From: JBCBWG01 sp039039985
GTDB lineage: Bacteria; Pseudomonadota; Alphaproteobacteria; Rhizobiales; Hyphomicrobiaceae
DNA length: 5,917 nt
NCBI GenBank assembly: GCA_039039985.1
Contig: JBCCOV010000261.1
Location: forward strand, 1 to 5,917
Direction: 5' to 3'
Positions 1 to 5,827 of this stretch are shown here, in pieces. The translations under genes and the position numbers were made by a program. Position 1 is the first letter of the stretch. Each line of letters begins with the position of its first letter. The notes under the pieces were generated by a model. It did not search any database and was not told the origin of the DNA. It saw only the letters and a program-made list of their open reading frames with translations.

Positions 1-171
1 ACGGAGTTCCTCTGCAAGCACATTTTTGACGAGATGACTGCAGCCGTTCGGCGCGGCGACCTTGGCCCGGGATCGGACGGGCTGGCGAAAATCAGAGTCA
101 CACTCGGGGAAACACATCTTGCCCGCGCATGGTTTGAGGGCCCCGTGTTTGAAGGCCCCGTTCATGCTTAA
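1..171 (+). CDS. 6-pyruvoyl/6-carboxytetrahydropterin synthase (QueD/PTPS family), C-terminal 56 residues
   Basis: Seen: frame 1 is open from the left edge to TAA at 169-171, giving 56 residues that begin TEFLCKHIFDEM and contain IRVTLGETHLARAWFE. In the PTPS/QueD family the first stretch matches the 'PT(S/T)E-L---I-D-' helix and the second matches the final strand with the 'ET---A-' motif, whose glutamate (here residue 37) anchors the pterin ring. Known for the family: these enzymes convert dihydroneopterin triphosphate to 6-pyruvoyltetrahydropterin or 6-carboxytetrahydropterin (biopterin or queuosine routes). The zinc-binding histidines and catalytic Cys lie upstream of the window, so activity and subtype cannot be judged. 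The C-terminus ends with a duplicated FEGPV. The last 8 bases overlap the start of the glycosyltransferase, indicating one operon. The gene is too short in the window to be certain, and plain queD in a queuosine operon is the main alternative. Confidence 0.8.
   Translation, partial: TEFLCKHIFDEMTAAVRRGDLGPGSDGLAKIRVTLGETHLARAWFEGPVFEGPVHA
133..162 (+). repeat. Tandem 15-base duplication at the 3' end of the PTPS gene
   Basis: Two adjacent 15-base units, TTTGAGGGCCCCGTG (133-147) and TTTGAAGGCCCCGTT (148-162), match at 13 of 15 positions. In the PTPS frame each encodes FEGPV, so the enzyme ends FEGPVFEGPVHA. The second unit carries GAAGG, which sits 8 bases before the glycosyltransferase ATG and is its probable ribosome binding site. 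Confidence 0.85.
151..155 (+). promoter_or_regulatory. Ribosome binding site deciding the glycosyltransferase start
   Basis: GAAGG lies 8 bases upstream of the ATG at 164. It supports that start over the in-frame TTG at 62, which would add 34 residues lying entirely within the PTPS coding region and with no glycosyltransferase-like character. Confidence 0.65.
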
Positions 172-1213
172 CGTGGGTTTCGCCATCCCAGGAGACCTGC
201 AGTCACCAACCGGTGGCTATGCCTACGCGCGGGAGCTGTTCCGCCGGTTTGCGGCGCACGACATCCAGGCCAGCCACATCCAACTGCCGGCGGGATTCCC
301 GTTTCCGGATGCCAACGACATTGCAGACACCGAACGCCGATTTGCTCAGATCGGCCCACAAACGCCCCTGCTGATTGACGGCCTGGCCTACGGTGCATTT
401 CCGGAGCATTTGGCGGCAGCGCTACCGCATCCTTTGGTGGCACTCGTCCATCATCCGCTGGCGCGCGAGACAGGCTTGTCTGACGAACAGGTCGCCTCCC
501 TTAAACAAAGTGAACGCGCGGTTCTGCGCCGTGCTGATCGGGTGATCACGACAAGCACGGAAACGGCAGACATCCTTGCGCGTTGTTATGACGTGTCGGC
601 AGACAAGCTCTCGGTCGCCGAACCTGGGACGCCGGCGCCACGCCGGCATCGCGGCTCTCAGTCTGCGATCATGCAACTCCTCGCGGTCGGTGCCGTCTCG
701 CATCGTAAGGGCTATGACGTGCTGTGCTCGGCCCTTGCAGAACTCGCTGACAAGACGTGGCATCTGACGATCGTTGGAGACACCACACGCAACCCGGCGG
801 TAACGGAGACGCTGTGCCGTCAGATCGCCGATAACGGACTGGCGGATCGCGTGACGCTAGCCGGCGCGGCAACTGCGGACGAGCTGGATCGCCAGTATCA
901 CAACGCCGACATCTTTGTTCACGCTGCGCATTACGAAGGCTACGGCATGGTTTTGACCGAGGCCCTGTCGCGCGGCCTGCCGATTGTGACGACGTCGAAT
1001 GGCGCCGCGGCGGAGGCCATCTCACATGATGCCGCGATCAAGGTCCCGGCGGACGACGTGTCTGCACTCGCAGCAGCGCTTAAGGTTGTGCTTGGCGATA
1101 CCGCACAGAGGCGGACCCTCGCGGATCGTGCATGGGTCGCTGCCCAGACGCTGCCGACATGGGACCAAACCACGCAAACCGTTGCCAAAGTCCTGAGGGG
1201 GGTCGCCGTATGA
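164..1213 (+). CDS. Family 4 glycosyltransferase (GT-B fold), substrate unknown
   Basis: Predicted cytosolic enzyme of 349 residues, the usual length for GT4, moving a sugar from a nucleotide-sugar donor to an unidentified acceptor. Seen: an N-terminal Rossmann-like start (MLNVGFAIPGD) with the glycine-rich GGYAYARELF loop at 18-27; a VHHPLARETGLS stretch at 95-106 in the acceptor half; ADRVITTS at 124-131 near the end of the N-terminal domain; LLAVGAVSHRKGYDVL at 172-187 opening the donor-binding domain; and EGYGMVLTE at 258-266, the GT4 E-x7-E motif that contacts the nucleotide sugar. No signal peptide or membrane segment is visible, so a soluble acceptor is plausible. The ATG at 164 was chosen for its GAAGG site and the overlap with the upstream stop. 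The stop overlaps the methyltransferase start by 4 bases (ATGA). Placement right after a pterin synthase makes a pterin-type acceptor possible, but this is inference; lipid or exopolysaccharide acceptors are alternatives. Confidence 0.9.
   Translation: MLNVGFAIPGDLQSPTGGYAYARELFRRFAAHDIQASHIQLPAGFPFPDANDIADTERRFAQIGPQTPLLIDGLAYGAFPEHLAAALPHPLVALVHHPLARETGLSDEQVASLKQSERAVLRRADRVITTSTETADILARCYDVSADKLSVAEPGTPAPRRHRGSQSAIMQLLAVGAVSHRKGYDVLCSALAELADKTWHLTIVGDTTRNPAVTETLCRQIADNGLADRVTLAGAATADELDRQYHNADIFVHAAHYEGYGMVLTEALSRGLPIVTTSNGAAAEAISHDAAIKVPADDVSALAAALKVVLGDTAQRRTLADRAWVAAQTLPTWDQTTQTVAKVLRGVAV
1195..1202 (+). promoter_or_regulatory. Ribosome binding site for the methyltransferase
   Basis: GAGGGGGG ends 7 bases before the ATG at 1210. 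It lies in the last codons of the glycosyltransferase and supports the 1210 start over the in-frame ATG at 1132, which would create a 26-residue extension running through the upstream gene. Confidence 0.7.
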
Positions 1214-2004
1214 GCGGCTTCGATCCGGAGTGGTTGGCACTGCGCGAACCGGTGGATCACGCGTCCATCAACGCCGCGTTGCGACGCGCCCTTGTTTCCC
1301 GTCTTCAGCATAACGAGACGATATCCGTGGTTGATCTCGGTTGCGGAACCGGGTCGAACCTTCGCGGTCTTGCGCCGTGGTTCCAGCAACGGCAACATTG
1401 GACATTGCTGGACTATGACACAGCTTTGCTGGCAGCCGCCGCTTCGGCAGAACGCCCTTCAAATGTCTCGGTTGCCACCGCCCGCCACAATCTCCGCGAC
1501 GCAGATCTCCACTCCGTTTTCGCAAACGCCGACCTTGTGACTGCCGCCGCGTTTTTTGATCTTGCGTCGTTGGACCTGGTGCAACGTGTGGCTGCGGCGG
1601 CCGCGCAGCAGCGCGCCGTATTCTATACCGTATTGACGTACGATGGCATCGCCAGCTGGCTGCCTGAGCACCCGGCCGACGGCGACATGCGGCGTCTCTT
1701 CAATCTGCATCAGCGTGGGGACAAAGGGTTGGGGCCAGCGCTTGGGCCAACGGCAACGGATGCCTTGGCTGATGCATTTGCCGGTCACGGCTACGAGGTT
1801 CTCAGAGGACGGAGCCCCTGGGTGCTTGCCCCTCAGAACGCACAGTTGCGCACGCAGGCTGATACGGGCTGGGCCGGCGCCGTCGAGGAGACCGGCCAGT
1901 TGTCGAATGCGATGATCGAGAGCTGGCTGCAGCACCGGACGACCCATCCCGAGGCGGTGACCATTGTTGGCCATGAGGACTTGCTCGCCGTGCCTGCCGC
2001 CTGA
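1210..2004 (+). CDS. Class I SAM-dependent methyltransferase, substrate unknown
   Basis: A 264-residue soluble protein with a Rossmann-fold methyltransferase core. Seen: motif I, VVDLGCGTGSN at 40-50, which binds S-adenosylmethionine; the acidic end of strand 2 in TLLDYD at 65-70, expected to contact the ribose hydroxyls; and ADLVTAAAFFDLAS at 107-120, the strand 4 region with the post-motif acidic residue. The C-terminal half (about 140-264) contains a helical part and GYEVLRGRSPWVL at 194-206, which resembles the final beta strands. The substrate pocket cannot be read from sequence. The start ATG overlaps the glycosyltransferase stop as ATGA, so translation is probably coupled and the enzymes should be made in matched amounts. 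The pairing suggests both act on one product, for example O-methylation of an added sugar or methylation of the aglycone; this is inference. The family assignment is strong and the role is unknown. Confidence 0.88.
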   Translation: MSGFDPEWLALREPVDHASINAALRRALVSRLQHNETISVVDLGCGTGSNLRGLAPWFQQRQHWTLLDYDTALLAAAASAERPSNVSVATARHNLRDADLHSVFANADLVTAAAFFDLASLDLVQRVAAAAAQQRAVFYTVLTYDGIASWLPEHPADGDMRRLFNLHQRGDKGLGPALGPTATDALADAFAGHGYEVLRGRSPWVLAPQNAQLRTQADTGWAGAVEETGQLSNAMIESWLQHRTTHPEAVTIVGHEDLLAVPAA

Positions 2005-2024
2005 CTTGTCGATTCGGAAAGCTG

Positions 2025-2055
2025 TGACGTCAGCTGCGCGGCCGGCCGGACGTCA
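2025..2055. other. Inverted repeat at the convergent gene junction, possible bidirectional terminator
   Basis: TGACGTC at 2025-2031 and GACGTCA at 2049-2055 are perfect 7-base inverted arms separated by 17 bases. The spacer contains the perfect palindrome CGGCCGGCCG at 2039-2048. The structure lies between the methyltransferase stop and the last codons of cytochrome b561 on the other strand, the right place for a shared terminator. There is no clear T-tract on either side, and part of the repeat is coding, so this is tentative. Confidence 0.3.
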
Positions 2056-2614
2056 TGCGTGTAAGCACGCTATTGCGCAGAACAATGTGATGGTAGAGCG
2101 CCGCCCCAACATGAACGGCGACGAGTGCCATCAGCGCATAACCGAGCAGACCGTGAACAGCAAAGGCCTGTGCGGCCAGGTCCTTATCGGGCGCGACAAG
2201 CGCCGGCAGTTTCAGCCCGCCGAACGTGTCCAAAGCCGGAAAGGCCGAAACGCCGATCCAGCCGGCAAGCGGCATTGCAATCAGCACGGCATAAATCGCC
2301 CAGTGCGTGATCTTCGAGGCGACGATGTGGAATGTACTCAAGCTCGGCTCGTGGTCCGGCGCGCCGGCAAACACCCGGTAAATCAAGCGCAGAACAATCA
2401 AACAGAGTAATGTGAAGCCGGCGAGCTTATGTCCGCTATAGAGTGTATTGGTCGTCGCGTCCCAGAGGTTAAGCTCCTTGCCGCGGTACGTCATGTACAG
2501 CCCGACGGGAACGAGCACCGCGACAAAAGCAACCGTCGTCCAATGGAAGATGCGAGCAACGAGCGAGTACCCTGTTTGCTCCGAGACAACGCGTGCTTCA
2601 TCGGATCCAGACAT
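2030..2614 (-). CDS. Prokaryotic cytochrome b561 (four-helix dihaem b membrane protein)
   Basis: A 194-residue inner-membrane protein, typical length for the CybB/YceJ-type cytochrome b561 family, which passes electrons between quinols and periplasmic or membrane partners. Seen: four hydrophobic segments at about 22-42, 61-82, 101-123 and 151-178; a histidine in helix 1 (RIFHW, H24), one at the start of helix 2 (SGHK, H62), and helix 4 with H154 and H168 followed by ALYHHIVLRNSVLTRM, the family's C-terminal signature. H24, H62, H154 and H168 are the likely haem ligands by position; H104 in helix 3 and H175/H176 are also present. The ATG at 2614 is preceded by GAGGAG at 9 bases. It begins 18 bases after the RibD-like reductase stop on the same strand, so the two are probably co-transcribed. 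Its partner is unknown. Being next to a reductase gene does not prove electron transfer between them, since RibD-type enzymes use NADPH. Confidence 0.92.
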   Translation of the reverse strand: MSGSDEARVVSEQTGYSLVARIFHWTTVAFVAVLVPVGLYMTYRGKELNLWDATTNTLYSGHKLAGFTLLCLIVLRLIYRVFAGAPDHEPSLSTFHIVASKITHWAIYAVLIAMPLAGWIGVSAFPALDTFGGLKLPALVAPDKDLAAQAFAVHGLLGYALMALVAVHVGAALYHHIVLRNSVLTRMTSGRPRS

Positions 2615-2623
2615 CGCTCAGCG

Positions 2624-2629
2624 CTCCTC
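2624..2629 (-). promoter_or_regulatory. Ribosome binding site for cytochrome b561
   Basis: GAGGAG on the minus strand, 9 bases before the ATG at 2614, lies in the 18-base gap after the reductase stop. This is a strong Shine-Dalgarno sequence and fixes the start. Confidence 0.75.
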
Positions 2630-2632
2630 ACT

Positions 2633-3334
2633 TCATTGTCGAAACCTGCAGACAAAAAGAACGTCCCCATCGTCAAGCACAGTTACCTGCGTGACAGGAC
2701 GATGGGCCATCCGCAGCGTGTCGATCGGTGCCAGGTCCAATCCGCTAATTCCGGATCCCAGAATCATAGGGGCGACCAGCAGATGAAGCTCGTCGACGAC
2801 ACCGGCATCGATAAACCGGGAAACCGTCGTCGCACCGCCTTCGATCAGAATGCGGCTCAAGCCGCGTTTTGACAGCGCTTCAATCATGCGTCCCGGCGCA
2901 AGAACTCCATTGACGCGGCGCACCACGATGTCACCGGGTTGTTCATCAGGCGCGTCGTGCCCGCGGATGACCAGCACAGGTGCGGCCTGATCCGTATACA
3001 ACTTGGCATCTTTGGGCATTTTGCCGGATGGATCAATCACAACGCGGGTCGGGTTTCGTCCCGGCACACGCCGCACCGTGAGCTGCGGGTCGTCCGCCAG
3101 GACCGTGCCAACTCCAACAACAACGGCATCGACTGCCGCGCGAAGCCTGTGCACGTGGATGAGTGCGGACTCGCCATTGATCCAACGGCTTTCGCCGTTT
3201 GGCAGCGCAATTCGACCATCGAGCGATTGGCCGAGCTGCGCAACAACGTAGGGTCTATCGGCGGGGCGATTTGCAAGGTCCGCAAGAACCTTGGCCGCAC
3301 CGCCGCCATCTGAATCAACCACATTTTGAATCAT
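2633..3334 (-). CDS. Standalone RibD C-terminal-domain reductase (pyrimidine/pterin-type reductase)
   Basis: A 233-residue soluble protein with the dihydrofolate-reductase-like RibD_C fold and no deaminase domain. Seen: PYVVAQLGQSLDGRIA at 28-43, holding the conserved substrate-side Asp (D39); WINGESALIHVHRLRAAVDA at 51-70; VVVGVGTVLADDPQLTVR at 71-88, the nucleotide-binding and substrate loop; RVVIDPSGKMP at 97-107; and ILIEGGATTVSRFIDAGVVD at 162-181 with the glycine-rich NADPH-binding EGG. Known: in riboflavin synthesis this domain reduces the ribosylaminopyrimidine made from GTP, using NADPH. A standalone copy may serve riboflavin, replace a separate reductase, or reduce another heterocycle such as a pterin. 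The N-terminal 27 residues are a weakly conserved-looking extension. The ATG at 3334 has GAGGG 6 bases upstream. It is the first gene of the minus-strand pair and is divergent from the YfhO-like gene. The family is clear and the substrate is unproven. Confidence 0.88.
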   Translation of the reverse strand: MIQNVVDSDGGGAAKVLADLANRPADRPYVVAQLGQSLDGRIALPNGESRWINGESALIHVHRLRAAVDAVVVGVGTVLADDPQLTVRRVPGRNPTRVVIDPSGKMPKDAKLYTDQAAPVLVIRGHDAPDEQPGDIVVRRVNGVLAPGRMIEALSKRGLSRILIEGGATTVSRFIDAGVVDELHLLVAPMILGSGISGLDLAPIDTLRMAHRPVTQVTVLDDGDVLFVCRFRQ

Positions 3335-3466
3335 TAACGGCCCTCAGACGTCGCCCGGTTTGGACAAAGGCTGCAAGTATCAAAACGCTTTCGGCTTGCT
3401 GTGCCGCAAACAGCCGCGTAGGTCCAGCCGACACGTGTGACACTTTACGGCGACTGGGGCGCATCT
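3335..3466. promoter_or_regulatory. Divergent intergenic region expected to hold two promoters
   Basis: The 132 bases lie between the outward-facing RibD-like and YfhO-like genes, so promoters for both directions are expected here. No convincing -35/-10 pair was found on either strand. TTGGAC at 3360-3365 resembles a -35 box for the plus strand but lacks a good -10 at the right distance. An 8-base palindrome, ACACGTGT (3431-3438), is the best operator-like element. GAGGG at 3345-3341 (minus) is the reductase ribosome binding site. Confidence 0.45.
3456..3459 (+). promoter_or_regulatory. Weak ribosome binding site deciding the YfhO-like start
   Basis: GGGG lies 7 bases before the ATG at 3467. 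The in-frame GTG at 3437 would add ten residues (MTLYGDWGAS) but has only a distant AGG about 14 bases upstream, so the ATG is preferred. The difference does not affect any domain. Confidence 0.45.
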
Positions 3467-5827
3467 ATGTTTGACAGCGAAAATCCGCGTGATGCGTTGC
3501 CGGAGATCGACACTCATGACGCGAGCTGGCCACTTGTTCCGGTCGTGATCGGCTTGGTCTTGGCGTGGCTCGTCCTTGCCCTGCCCTGGCTGGATGGGAC
3601 GTTTACGATCCCCTGGGACGGCAAAGCGCATTTCGCACCGCAAGTTCATTTTATGGCGGCCGCGATCGGACGCGGCGAATGGCCGTGGTGGACGCCGCAT
3701 GTGTTTGCCGGACATCCTCAGATTGCTGATCCGCAGTCGATGATCTTTTCGCCGCCGATGGCAGCGCTCGCCCTGATCACGCCAACGCCAAGTCTCTGGG
3801 CCATCGACACGGCCGTGCTGGTTACCGTCCTGTTTGGCGGTCTCGGTATTGTTGTCTTTGCCAGACTGCGGCGATGGCACTGGGTCGCCGCGCTGGTCGC
3901 AGCGCTCGTTTTCATGTTCGGTGGCTCGATGGCCTGGCGCCTGCAGCACTTCGGCCAGGTCATGAGCATGGCCTATTTGCCGTGGGCAATCCTGTGCATC
4001 GATATTGCGCTCCGCCATGGGCGGATCTGGGCCGGCGCCGCTGCCGGCATCTTTGCGGCCGCCATCTTTCTCGGTCGCGATCAGGTCGGCTTGCTCTCCA
4101 TCTACCTGTTATTCGCCTACGCGCTCTCGCTGCTCTTTTCACGCCACCGCGCGAAGTCCGTGTCGATCTTGCTGCCAGCTGCTGCTGGCCTTGTGGTCGG
4201 TATCGCCATTGTTGCCATCCCGCTCATGCTCACTTTGGCATTTGCTGCACAATCCAACCGCCCTGCGATCGACCTTGCCGGTGCCGGTGCCGGGTCTCTG
4301 CACCCCGCTCTCTTGATGACAGCCGTCGTGCCCAATCTCTATGGCGCCGCCGGCGATATGATCGACTACTGGGGCCCACCGAGCCTGATCTGGGAGGACA
4401 CGGGGCTGTTTATCGCCCAGAACATGGGGGTTGTGTACATCGGCGCCATACCGCTGATGGTTTTGGTGATCGCGGCAGTCCGTGGCTGGCTATGGGATCG
4501 CAAGATCGTATTTTTCACCGCGAGCGCAGCTATCGCACTCATTTATGCGCTCGGCTGGTACACCCCGATTTTCCAGGCCATTTACGAGGTGGTGCCCGGT
4601 GTCGACAAGTTTCGTCGGCCGGCTGACGCGACGTTCCTGATTGGTGGCATCGCCGCATTTCTTGTCGGGTGGGGATTGGACCGCGGCCTCCGTGCCGATG
4701 CGCAGCTTGAGAGCATTCGCCCGTTGCGCTGGAGCGTGATCGTCGCTGGGACCGGTGTTGCCCTGGCGGCGCTGACCGCCCTGTTCTGGGGACGATTTGT
4801 TGGGGCTGCGCCAAACATTGTCCTCAGTGCAGCCACGTTTGTCGTAGCTATCGCCATCTGCGCGATCGCCTATTGGATTCGCCCGATCCGTCCGACAGCC
4901 GCCGGCCTGCTGGTGGTGACCGCCGTGACGCTCGATCTCGGACTCCATAACGGGCCGAACGGCGCAAACGCCCTGTCAACGAACACGATTGATATGCTTC
5001 AGCCCGCCGCACCGAATCCGACACTTGCGAAGCTGTCGTCGCTTGTGCAAGCCAGCACGACGGATCAATATCGTCCCCGCATGGAATTCGTCGGTCTCGG
5101 GTATCACTGGCCAAATGCGAGCCTCACCCATGGTCTCGACAACACACTTGGTGCCAATCCACTGCGGTTGGCCTGGTACGCCGGAGCAACCGGGGCCGGC
5201 GATACGGTTGCAAACTTCGACCAGCGCAAGTTCTCGGCGTTGATGCCGAGCTACACGGCGCCGCTCGCGCAGTTGCTCGGCCTGAAGTACATCGTCACCG
5301 GTCGTCCTCTGCCGACCGACTCGGGTCCGGGGAAAGGTCTGCGCTTGGTGGCCACAATCGGCCCACGCCATATCTACGAGACGCCTGCCAGCATCCCGCG
5401 CGTTGTTTTCGCAACGCAAGCCGTCGTGCGCGATGCCGCATCCGGACCGCAGCGGACCGTTCCAGATCTCGACTACACATCGACGGTGCTTCTCGAGCCG
5501 GGCGCACAAACGACGCGTACAGGCGCGACAGGAACCGCACGCATTGTGACTTATGCGAATACCAACATCACGATCAGCGCCGAAAGTGACCAGGGCGGTT
5601 GGGTCGTTCTCCACGATGTGTGGCATCCCTGGTGGCGCGTGACGATCGACAATCAACCGGCCAAGCTGCTGCGGGCGAATGTTCTGTTCCGCGCCGTTGA
5701 GGTCCCGGCCGGCCGTCATGTCGTCCGCTTCAGCTTTGCTCCATTGGCGGGGGCCTGGCGCGATCTGTTTGCTCCGTCGGTATCATCACGCCCAACCACA
5801 CCACGCGCTCGACCGGAGGGCCAGTGA
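3467..5827 (+). CDS. YfhO-like polytopic membrane protein, probable GT-C type glycosyltransferase
   Basis: A 786-residue inner-membrane protein. Seen: a short cytoplasmic N-terminus, a first membrane helix at about 22-42, then a loop with WDGKAHFAPQ at 50-59 and GRGEWPWWTPHVFAGHPQIADPQS at 68-91, which matches the YfhO/GT-C pattern of an acidic residue in the first outer loop (D51) followed by 'G-(P)-W-P--F-G-P--ADPQ'. About a dozen further hydrophobic segments follow to about 492. The rest is a large soluble, presumably periplasmic part (about 500-770) ending in WVVLHDVWHPWWRVTIDNQP and a VPAGRHVVRFSF strand, the immunoglobulin-like end typical of YfhO proteins. Known: Bacillus YfhO glycosylates lipoteichoic acid using lipid-linked sugar; no acceptor is known for Gram-negative relatives. 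Unlike Gram-positive YfhO, no membrane helix follows the beta domain. The polar tail (771-786) overlaps the next gene by 4 bases. Confidence 0.82.
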   Translation: MFDSENPRDALPEIDTHDASWPLVPVVIGLVLAWLVLALPWLDGTFTIPWDGKAHFAPQVHFMAAAIGRGEWPWWTPHVFAGHPQIADPQSMIFSPPMAALALITPTPSLWAIDTAVLVTVLFGGLGIVVFARLRRWHWVAALVAALVFMFGGSMAWRLQHFGQVMSMAYLPWAILCIDIALRHGRIWAGAAAGIFAAAIFLGRDQVGLLSIYLLFAYALSLLFSRHRAKSVSILLPAAAGLVVGIAIVAIPLMLTLAFAAQSNRPAIDLAGAGAGSLHPALLMTAVVPNLYGAAGDMIDYWGPPSLIWEDTGLFIAQNMGVVYIGAIPLMVLVIAAVRGWLWDRKIVFFTASAAIALIYALGWYTPIFQAIYEVVPGVDKFRRPADATFLIGGIAAFLVGWGLDRGLRADAQLESIRPLRWSVIVAGTGVALAALTALFWGRFVGAAPNIVLSAATFVVAIAICAIAYWIRPIRPTAAGLLVVTAVTLDLGLHNGPNGANALSTNTIDMLQPAAPNPTLAKLSSLVQASTTDQYRPRMEFVGLGYHWPNASLTHGLDNTLGANPLRLAWYAGATGAGDTVANFDQRKFSALMPSYTAPLAQLLGLKYIVTGRPLPTDSGPGKGLRLVATIGPRHIYETPASIPRVVFATQAVVRDAASGPQRTVPDLDYTSTVLLEPGAQTTRTGATGTARIVTYANTNITISAESDQGGWVVLHDVWHPWWRVTIDNQPAKLLRANVLFRAVEVPAGRHVVRFSFAPLAGAWRDLFAPSVSSRPTTPRARPEGQ
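5815..5820 (+). promoter_or_regulatory. Ribosome binding site for the right-edge gene
   Basis: GGAGGG ends 3 bases before the GTG at 5824. The sequence is a strong Shine-Dalgarno match, but the spacing is shorter than usual. It lies in the last codons of the YfhO-like gene, as expected for coupled translation. Confidence 0.55.

Noticed and set aside
62..163. Upstream TTG start for the glycosyltransferase adding 34 residues
   Set aside because: The extension overlaps the PTPS coding region in another frame, has no family similarity, and the ATG at 164 has a good ribosome site.
1964..2872. Two plus-strand open frames opposite cytochrome b561 and the reductase end (148 and 147 residues)
   Set aside because: Their translations are Arg/Gln/His-rich with no recognisable domain, and they lie antisense to clear family members.
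3380..4018. 212-residue minus-strand open frame across the divergent gap and the YfhO-like 5' end
   Set aside because: The translation is highly charged and low in hydrophobic content with no motif; it would block the divergent promoter region.
4277..4300. Short GCCGGT repeats in the YfhO-like gene
   Set aside because: They encode a simple Ala-Gly stretch (AGAGAG) within a loop; too short and GC-biased to be meaningful.
3874..4626. 250-residue plus-strand open frame inside the YfhO-like gene
   Set aside because: It is out of frame with a strongly supported membrane protein and its translation is Arg/His/Cys-rich, the usual shadow of GC-rich coding sequence.
4976..5719. 247-residue minus-strand open frame opposite the YfhO-like periplasmic domain
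   Set aside because: Arg/Cys-rich shadow frame with no domain; the opposite strand encodes the recognisable YfhO-type C-terminus.
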